12,276 nt of DNA from Willaertia magna. Its lineage: Eukaryota > Heterolobosea > Eutetramitea > Acrasida > Naegleriidae. The translations under genes were made by a program, and so were the position numbers. The notes beneath the pieces are model-generated. The model was given only the letters and a program-made list of their open reading frames with translations, searched no databases and was not told the DNA's origin. Below, piece by piece: positions 6,529 to 12,276 of the stretch. Each line of letters starts with the position of its first letter. The stretch's first letter is position 1. Location: the NCBI GenBank assembly GCA_902984215.1, contig CADWAF010004554.1:1-12276 (forward strand), given 5' to 3'.

Positions 6529-9289
6529 TTATATCATAGGAAGGTTTGTAATTACAGGACCTGTTGGTCTGGTTTTACGTTTGGATGAAGGTGGTATACT
6601 ACCAAGGTTGGAGGCAGTGGTCTTTGTATAATTCCTAAATGTTTTCCAACCAGGTTTTGTGTTATTATTTGAATTATAAGATGGTTGTTCTTTTTCTCTA
6701 TGGGTTTTACTTCCATCTAAATAGCCTTGACCTAACGATTGAATAAGGTCAGGGTTATCTCCAAATGTTGAATAAACAAGTTCTTTCTTATCTACGTCAT
6801 ACTTCCAGGCACCTTTTGTAATATCTTGTACATGTCTATTCAATTTTTCAATTTTTTGAATTAAAATTAAATTGTCATAAGATAATTTCATTATAGCTTG
6901 TGTTTGGTCGTGCCTCACCTCAGAGTTTTGTTGACTTAATTCAATATTTTTGTTTTGCAGTTCTTGAATTCTTTCCTCTAAATCTTCTATCTGTTTTTTA
7001 AATATTGATTCTTTTCTTTTGTTCGTTTCTTTCATATATTTTACATAAGATGTTAATTTTTCGTGTTCAACTTCCATCGATATTCTTTTCATTTCATTTG
7101 ATATTGTATTTTCATCTATAGTAGGTGGCGTAGGTACATTCAATGAGGAAGAAACTGGTGGTGTTGGTTTTGGGGGAACAGTGGTATTACCCATTATTTC
7201 AGATGGGGAGGCAGGGAATAGCTTTGTATTGTTTAGAAGTGAGGCTGTTGTTGTAACAGCTGATTTTTGCATAGTAAATTTAGATTGATAATGAGGACTG
7301 TCGATTGATTTAGAGGTTAAATGAGAGAGTATTGGAATCATTTGGTCGTCAATACTAGTTCCAACTCTATTAATCTTTCTTTTATCTTTTGGTAAGGTGT
7401 TCGGACTTGTTTTTGTGACGTTTACTTTTTCTTCGTCTTGGAATTTTCTGACTTTGTCCAATTTAATTTTTGGCAACTCAAACCTTTTTGCTTGTACCGC
7501 TGTTTCTTTGGATTTTGAGGCATCCCTAGGTGAATTCATGTTTGCAATGGCAGAGTTAACTTCATTTTCAAATTCAGCACTTGCTGCGTCGTACAATAAA
7601 TCTTTTGAATTAGTTATCTCAAGCTTTTCTTTTTCTTTCTCTTTTTCTTCATTCTCTTTTTTGGATTTTGTTATTGTGGTAGCATAGGATGATACTTTTG
7701 GTTTAAATTGATCGATTGATGTGTCAACTCTAGGTTTACGTTCTGTAATAGGATAGGATTTTACTTGCATTAAAAATTCATCGTTGTATTGGTTACCATC
7801 AGTTCTATAAAGTGAAGTAGCTATATCTTGTTCTTGTTTCTCTTCAGCTTTTGGCTTTTTTAATGGAACCTTAGAAAGCCTATCAATAGTAGATGCCAAA
7901 TTTATCTTTGGTTTTTCTTTCTTTAATTTCCCTGCAAAATTTGATAAATCCTTAGAAAAAGACATCAATTCTGCAAATGTTGACCAATCACTTTCTGTTT
8001 GAGTTTCAGTAGAATTTGTGAATTTCTTAAAACCTACTTTGTTATTTAGCTTTGAATTATTACTGTTGTATCGTCTAATGTTAGAAGGTATATTTTGTTG
8101 TGGTGGTATTTGTAATTGACTGTTGGTATTATTATTTTCTTTATCGCTCTCACCATAGGCAAATGAATATTTCTCTAATAGTCTGAGTGGAATTACGCCC
8201 ATTTTAGTTTGTTGTGCAAAATCTTCATATTCTACGGTTGCTTGCACTGATTGATCTACATACTTTCCTTCCTTAATAGCTATTTCTTTATCCAGTGCGA
8301 CAGGCTAAAAATTCAATTACGTCAGCATAAAATCAAATAGATGTAATACAAACCTCAACTTGAATTTCTTTGTCATGAACTCTCCCATTTCCTGAAGTCA
8401 TTGTAATTAATTGTTTAATATAATCCAACACTCCTTGCCAACTGAAAAATTGTTCTCTTATCTCAATCTCTCTCAATGTTGATTCTTCATTTTGATCTAG
8501 CTCCTTATGGAATTGATTCTGGTAAAGAATTTTATATTTATGGACTGTTTCGACATATTGTTTGATATCGCTCTCTATAAAGTTTTCTAACCTCACCAAT
8601 AACTCTTTTTTATATTGATGAAATTCAGTACGAAAGGCGTATTCTTGAAGGTCTAATGCATTTTGAATTCTGGTGTCAACAGTTGTTCTCTCTTTTTTAT
8701 TAACATCCTCAGACTTTTCGCGTATAAATTTTAATTGTTCTTCGTAAACTTTCTTAAGCTCATCAATTCTGTCTTCATATTGCTTTTTCAAGGAGCTTTC
8801 TTTGTTGTTATATAGTTCAGTAAGATTATTAATTTCTGTTCGTAGATTTTGAATATAATCTGTCATACTAAATTCAGCAATATTACTTGATTCAATTTCT
8901 GTTTCAGTTTGAACACTTTTGCTATCGATTACTCTATTTTCTGATGAGTTAACCCTTAATTGAAGAGATGAAAGTTCTTTAATAATTGTTTCAAAATAAT
9001 CACTTCCCCTTACTTCTTCAGTTGGAAATGATTGTACAATTAGTTTTAATGCGTTTTCTTTACCATCAATTTTATCAAAATTAATTGAATCAAAGGTTTC
9101 TATTGTTGAAGTATCACTAGTAATTGAGGTATCAACTTTAAATTCCGATTCCTTTTTAAAAGAAAAAAGAGAGGAAGATTTCCTTAACTTTGTTGGTAAA
9201 AGTGTTGCCCTTGTCTTAGTTCTTTCTTCATCTCTCTTTCTTATCTCTTCTTCCTCCAAAACAGTTGATTCTTCATCTTCTGCATTCAT
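6529..9289 (-). CDS. 903-residue coiled-coil protein with repeated VQT/VDTSI-type motifs, function unknown
   Basis: CDS on the minus strand joined from 9289..8354 and 8304..6529, 903 residues, ATG start. The second open frame would otherwise begin only at a GTG (8247); a 49-nt intron joins both frames in phase 0 across KEIQVE/PVALDKE. I do not recognise the family. Visible parts: an acidic N-terminus (1-25), coiled coil at about 146-200 and 215-285, a long Lys/Ser/Thr-rich middle with the run EKEKEKEKLE, a proline-rich stretch (about 690-708), a second coiled coil at about 713-806, and a basic tail with SSKRKTRP that could be a nuclear signal. Nine short related motifs occur: KVDTSI (51), KSVQTE (124), TVDTRI (203), KEIQVE (307), QSVQAT (330), ETQTES (412), RVDTSI (504), TAVQAK (580), RVGTSI (625). 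A cytoskeletal or centrosomal scaffold is only a guess from the layout. Confidence 0.85.
8305..8353 (-). other. Intron of the coiled-coil gene (49 nt)
   Basis: On the minus strand GTTTGTAT...AATTTTTAG, phase 0, with CTGAC as a possible branch site. It turns two frames that lack a stop and a start respectively into one continuous frame. Retained, it meets TGA within the first few codons. Confidence 0.88.
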
Positions 9290-9306
9290 TTTTATACAGT
9301 TGTGGA

Positions 9307-9316
9307 TTTTCCCGCC
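9307..9316 (-). promoter_or_regulatory. E2F-like site upstream of the coiled-coil gene
   Basis: TTTTCCCGCC on the plus strand, containing TTTCCCGC (9308-9315), which fits the E2F consensus TTTSSCGC. It lies about 19-26 bp upstream of the ATG of the coiled-coil gene in an 83-bp AT-rich spacer. Function is inferred from the match alone. Confidence 0.35.
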
Positions 9317-9372
9317 CTTAGTCTTTCCTCATTATTTTAATTACCGTTATATTTCATAAACTTTTTTAAAAT

Positions 9373-10035
9373 CTAAACATTAATAAAAGATAAAGTAACC
9401 TTCACACCACCTTGAATATAAATTAAATTTACAGTAAAATCTAATCTACCATCTCTTTCAGTCATTACTTCTAAGCGAAACTCTCCCTCTCCAGCTTTTT
9501 CATATTCTTCCTTACCTGTAGAATGCATCAATAAAAACTTTATCCAATGCTTGTTCTGTATTGTTGAATAAGGAACTAAGCCTTGATCAGTTCTAAACAT
9601 TATATAAGTATCTCCAGATTGTTCAACATACTTTAAATGAATATGTCTAGCTAGTAATAATTTAGCCACATGAAATACATGATCTAAAATTAAAATTGAT
9701 GTATAGGGATAATTCACATTACCACTCGTTGTTGAAGTTGTTGTTGTTTCCGATTTATTTTGAGAAGAGCTTTCAATTGAAGTTATTGTACCACCTTGTT
9801 CATAATATGATTTTCTTAATTCTAACCTAAGAGGTTTCTTTCTTTCAAAAGTAGATGCATCGGGATCATTAACAATACCGGTGTGAATAGTTCTAAACAC
9901 TCCCATATTAACACTTTTCGGAAAGTGTTGGTTATTGATATTATTTAAATTATTGTTGACATTGTTAGATGATGGATTATCAGGAATTAAATGATTTAAT
10001 ATTTGTTTCACTCGGAAATATGTTTTTGATTCCAT
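9373..10035 (-). CDS. 220-residue protein of unknown function
   Basis: 220 residues from the ATG at 10035; the frame extends seven codons further up only from a TTG (10056). The chosen ATG has A at -3 and G at +4. I do not recognise the family. Visible: a short helical-looking N-terminus (MESKTYFRVKQILNHLI), an Asn-rich loop (about 22-36), a basic segment FERKKPLRLELRKSYY (63-78), a Ser/Thr-rich loop (about 86-104), a hydrophobic helix-like stretch ILILDHVFHVAKLLLARHIH (114-133), and a beta-rich C-terminus ending RLDFTVNLIYIQGGVKVTLSFINV-like alternation (197-220). No signal peptide or true membrane span. Together it looks like one compact alpha/beta domain broken by two low-complexity loops. 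It shares a 73-bp divergent spacer with the NHL gene and lies 83 bp upstream of the coiled-coil gene on the same strand. Confidence 0.8.
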   Translation of the reverse strand: MESKTYFRVKQILNHLIPDNPSSNNVNNNLNNINNQHFPKSVNMGVFRTIHTGIVNDPDASTFERKKPLRLELRKSYYEQGGTITSIESSSQNKSETTTTSTTSGNVNYPYTSILILDHVFHVAKLLLARHIHLKYVEQSGDTYIMFRTDQGLVPYSTIQNKHWIKFLLMHSTGKEEYEKAGEGEFRLEVMTERDGRLDFTVNLIYIQGGVKVTLSFINV

Positions 10036-10043
10036 AGTGTCAT
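10008..10043 (-). promoter_or_regulatory. Overlapping upstream ORF of the 220-residue gene
   Basis: An ATG 8 bp upstream of the main start, in another frame, opens an 11-codon reading frame that ends in TGA inside the main coding region. The upstream ATG has C at -3 (weak context); the main ATG has A at -3 and G at +4 (strong). Ribosomes would have to leak past it if transcription starts upstream. Confidence 0.45.
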
Positions 10044-10108
10044 GTGTGAAAGGCAATTTTGTTTTAATTTTTTTATTTTTTTTAAATGATTTACAAAGTT
10101 TGTAAAAA
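10036..10108. promoter_or_regulatory. 73-bp divergent promoter region with a 17-bp palindrome
   Basis: Only 73 bp separate the ATG of the 220-residue gene (minus) from the ATG of the NHL gene (plus). It contains a long T-rich tract (about 10060-10084) and a perfect inverted repeat TTTACAAA-G-TTTGTAAA at 10090-10106, ending two bases before the NHL ATG. Confidence 0.6.
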
Positions 10109-11114
10109 ATGTCCAGACTTGACGATATTGATTTTTATCTTGAAGACGATTCCGAAAATTATGATGAAAATTTTAATGAAAAACTTCTTTCCTTAGTTAA
10201 ATACAGAATAACTAAAAAAGATTACATTCATCATCAAATCACACCTTTTAGTTATGATTTCGCTTTTGTTACTTCATTTGGTGATAGAAAGCAAAATAAA
10301 AAAGAAAATCTAAACGCTCCTTTTGATATTAAAATTCATGATCATTTACAATTAATTTTTATTTCTGATTATGAAAATCAAAAAATTAAGGTTTTTAATC
10401 TTGCTGGAAAATATAAATATGATATCAACACAATAAATAAACCTAGAGGTATAGCAATAGATTTTACTAATGATACCTTAGTAGGTGTAGATGATGCAAA
10501 TGTTATTTCAAGATATTCAATTACAGGGAAAATACTTGAAAAGCATTCAAATTTGGGTTTGTATAATCCAAAAGGTATATTTGTTTATCCAACAAATCAA
10601 CAATTATATGTCACTGACACTGAAAATCATAAAGTTAAAGTATTTGATAAAAATTGTAAATTATTATTTACATTTGGTAAACATGGTTCACAAGATGGAG
10701 AATTTATATTTCCATCAAGGTAAGTTTTTTATTCAATTAAAATAATTCAGAAAGAATTAATAAATCAATAATAGACTTGAAATGACATCTAATGGTAATT
10801 TAGCAATATCAGATTTATATAATTATAGAATACAATTATTTGACCCTTGTGGTAAATTCTTGTCTTCTTTTGGAGGAACTGATGTTTTTTCATTACCTTC
10901 AGGTATTTGTGTTGATAAAAGAAATGATAATTATATTGTTTCAGATTATGGTGCTGATACTATAAGAGTATTTAATAAGGATGGTAAGAAAATTAAAAGT
11001 TTTAATGGTGGAAATTTATATAAATTTAAAAAACCAAATGCCATATGTTTAGATAAATATGGACATCTTTATATTTCTGAATGGGAAGGTTGTATTTCAA
11101 TTTTATTAAAATGA
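10109..11114 (+). CDS. NHL-repeat six-bladed beta-propeller protein
   Basis: CDS joined from 10109..10719 and 10775..11114, 316 residues, ATG start, TGA stop. An acidic N-terminus (1-25) leads into NHL repeats at about 68-105, 106-147, 150-195, 198-238, 243-281 and 285-316. Typical repeat cores are seen: PFDIKI...LIFISDYENQKIKVFN, PRGIAID, PKGIFV...LYVTDTENHKVKVFD followed by FTFGKHGSQDGEF, LAISDLYNYRIQLFD, SGICVD...YIVSDYGADTIRVFN and NAICLD...LYISEWEG. The strand FAFVTSFGD (51-59) before the first repeat can complete the last, short blade, closing the propeller, so the protein looks full-length. NHL propellers bind proteins or RNA; no enzyme motif or partner domain is present, so the role is unknown. 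Its last 15 codons overlap the opposite LRR gene. Confidence 0.9.
10720..10774 (+). other. NHL-gene intron (55 nt)
   Basis: GTAAGTTT...CAATAATAG, phase 2. Splicing gives FPSRLEMTSNGNLAISD, the expected entry into the fourth NHL repeat (compare PxGIAxxxxGxLxVSD). Retention gives an immediate in-frame TAA. An earlier acceptor, TTCAG at 10750, would shift the frame. Confidence 0.9.
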
Positions 11115-12223
11115 TAATAAACACTATTATTGAAAATATCTAATTTTTCTAAATTTTTTAAATTTAATAAGGTTTTTCCTTTTATGGTGTTTTGAATATT
11201 TAATTTTAAGTTTTTTAAATTTATTAATTTAAATAAATATTTTTCCTTAACATTACAATCCACATCCACAATATTTAATTTAGTTAAATTATTTAATTTA
11301 AATAAATATTTTCCATTAAAATTATTTCCTAAAACTGTTAAACTTGACAAAGAACTTAAATATTGTAAATTAAAATCATCAAACTGTTTATTTGTAAAAA
11401 ATTGTAATCTTTTTAATTTTGTTAAAAAAGAGAAACAATTTCCATTTAAAGAAGGTCCACTCAAATACGTTAAATTATCTAAATATTGTAAATTTTCTTC
11501 CTTTAAATAATTTAAACCACCTTTTATATATTCTAAATTTTTTAAATCTTTAAAACAAGTTCCATCAATCCCATGTCTCCAACCTGTATTTAAAATTAAA
11601 GATTTTAAGTTTTTTAAATATTTTAAAATATCATCTGTAACGTTATCTTCGTCGCATTCTAATTTTATTAAGTTAGTTAAGTTTGTAAGAAAACTATTAA
11701 AATATAAATATGTTCTTCCCACTATTTTTAATTCAGTTAAATTTTGTAAATTTTTTAAATAGTTTTCGCTGTTTTTACAGTGTATAGTATTTAAATATAA
11801 AATATTTAATTTTTTTAATTCAGATACATATTGAAAAAAGGCGGGTAATACTGTTAAATTTTGTAAACTTAATTTAGTTAAATTTTGTAAATTTATTAAA
11901 TTATCTTTAGAAATAATTCCATTATTAACAGTTAACGTATTTAAATTTTTTAAACATTCAATTCCATTTAAATCAACTTTTTCAACATATAATTCTTCCA
12001 AATTTGTCAAATTGTTACAAAAATTTTCATTTCTAAAAAACGATGAGTTAACTAATTTTAAACTTTTTAAATTAATAAAATGTTTTAAAAATTCTAATGA
12101 AACCTCATCACATCTTTTAATAATTAAATAATTTAAATTATTAAAATAAATAGGTATTTGATTTTTTAAAATAATTTCATTTCTTTTAAAAATTAAATTT
12201 AATAAAATTCTATTTTGTGACAT
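11069..12223 (-). CDS. Leucine-rich repeat protein
   Basis: 384 residues, ATG start (context AATAATG), no intron, TAA stop. About 16 leucine-rich repeats of 19-24 residues fill residues 29-363, with cores such as NLKSLKL, NLEELYV, NLTKLSL, NLTELKI, NLTKLNI, NLKNLKL and NLEKLDI. Between cores the repeats have Asn/Lys-rich turns; the pattern is short and Asn-rich. No signal peptide, membrane span, F-box, kinase or GTPase domain is visible, so it is a stand-alone LRR solenoid, probably a cytoplasmic binding protein of unknown partner. The DNA is very AT-rich and carries exact internal repeats. The last 15 codons (residues 370-384, beyond the last repeat) overlap the NHL coding region on the other strand. 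Such LRR proteins often belong to large families in amoebae (general knowledge, not tested here). Confidence 0.88.
   Translation of the reverse strand: MSQNRILLNLIFKRNEIILKNQIPIYFNNLNYLIIKRCDEVSLEFLKHFINLKSLKLVNSSFFRNENFCNNLTNLEELYVEKVDLNGIECLKNLNTLTVNNGIISKDNLINLQNLTKLSLQNLTVLPAFFQYVSELKKLNILYLNTIHCKNSENYLKNLQNLTELKIVGRTYLYFNSFLTNLTNLIKLECDEDNVTDDILKYLKNLKSLILNTGWRHGIDGTCFKDLKNLEYIKGGLNYLKEENLQYLDNLTYLSGPSLNGNCFSFLTKLKRLQFFTNKQFDDFNLQYLSSLSSLTVLGNNFNGKYLFKLNNLTKLNIVDVDCNVKEKYLFKLINLKNLKLNIQNTIKGKTLLNLKNLEKLDIFNNSVYYHFNKIEIQPSHSEI
11736..11891 (-). repeat. Three exact 15-bp copies within the LRR gene
   Basis: GTTAAATTTTGTAAA occurs at 11736-11750, 11853-11867 and 11877-11891, each encoding the LQNLT core on the minus strand with identical codons. 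The last two are 24 bp apart, about one LRR unit. Confidence 0.85.
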
Positions 12224-12276
12224 TATTTCAAATAAATATTTATTTACAATTGCAAAATTTAAATAGTCATTTATTT
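12224..12276. promoter_or_regulatory. Upstream region of the LRR gene, cut by window edge
   Basis: 53 bp of very AT-rich DNA. It includes the perfect palindrome AAATAAAT-ATTTATTT at 12230-12245, seven bases upstream of the ATG. In DNA this AT-rich such a palindrome may well be chance. Confidence 0.35.

Noticed and set aside
9373..9480. Likeness of the C-terminus of the 220-residue protein to a Chk1-type KA1 domain
   Set aside because: Only a short hydrophobic pattern (LDFTVNLI) is shared; no kinase domain or other KA1 hallmark is present.
10036..10056. Seven extra codons on the 220-residue protein starting from TTG
   Set aside because: The ATG at 10035 has strong context, and a TTG start is unlikely in a nuclear eukaryotic gene.
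11069..11135. A terminal intron in the LRR gene (minus strand GTGTTTAT...CCATTCAG) that would avoid or change the overlap with the NHL gene
   Set aside because: GT and AG are present, but the donor is not GTAAGT-like, no conserved sequence lies beyond, and the unspliced frame stops soon by itself.
12230..12245. Palindrome AAATAAATATTTATTT as an operator of the LRR gene
   Set aside because: It is made of A and T only, and several such palindromes are expected by chance in 12 kb of this composition.
1..12276. tRNA, rRNA, transposon, CRISPR array or prokaryotic operon signals
   Set aside because: The gene-free stretches are at most 239 bp and show no cloverleaf, no regular spacer array, no terminal repeats and no transposase-like frame.

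Overview
The window reads as nuclear DNA from an AT-rich, gene-dense single-celled eukaryote. The evidence is seven very short GT-AG introns (42-55 nt, mostly starting GTAAGT), A-rich starts just before ATG, asparagine/threonine-rich linkers, all three standard stop codons in use (TAA, TAG, TGA), and nine genes filling about 94% of 12.3 kb. A heterolobosean amoeba such as Naegleria is my best guess; that is inference from style, and other AT-rich protists remain possible.

Layout. 1-2383 (+): MLH1, the mismatch-repair MutL homologue, cut at its 5' end by the window edge, five exons. 2404-3099 (-): a Vti1-type Qb-SNARE, tail to tail with MLH1. 3100-3338: a promoter region shared with the divergent gene 3339-4677 (+), TSG101/Vps23 of ESCRT-I, two exons. 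Then five minus-strand genes in a row, listed in window order: 4714-5256, an OsmC-type thiol peroxidase with a likely mitochondrial presequence; 5389-6447, the PP2A methylesterase PPME1; 6529-9289, a 903-residue coiled-coil protein rebuilt here from two exons; and 9373-10035, a 220-residue protein I cannot place. The fifth minus-strand gene, an LRR protein at 11069-12223, lies beyond the plus-strand NHL beta-propeller gene 10109-11114, and the 3' ends of those two overlap by 46 bp.

Functionally most of the window is ordinary conserved housekeeping: DNA repair (MLH1), endosomal trafficking (Vti1 and TSG101, which share one intergenic region), redox defence (OsmC-type) and phosphatase control (PPME1). 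The right-hand 2 kb holds two repeat proteins (NHL, LRR) of the kind that form large families in free-living amoebae, in visibly AT-richer DNA.

The most original item is the 903-residue protein. Between two coiled-coil regions it carries about nine copies of a degenerate short motif of the SVQTE / ETQTE / RVDTSI type, resembling dynein light chain LC8 docking sites. The 220-residue neighbour also matches nothing I recognise. I see no mobile element, tRNA, rRNA or CRISPR array.
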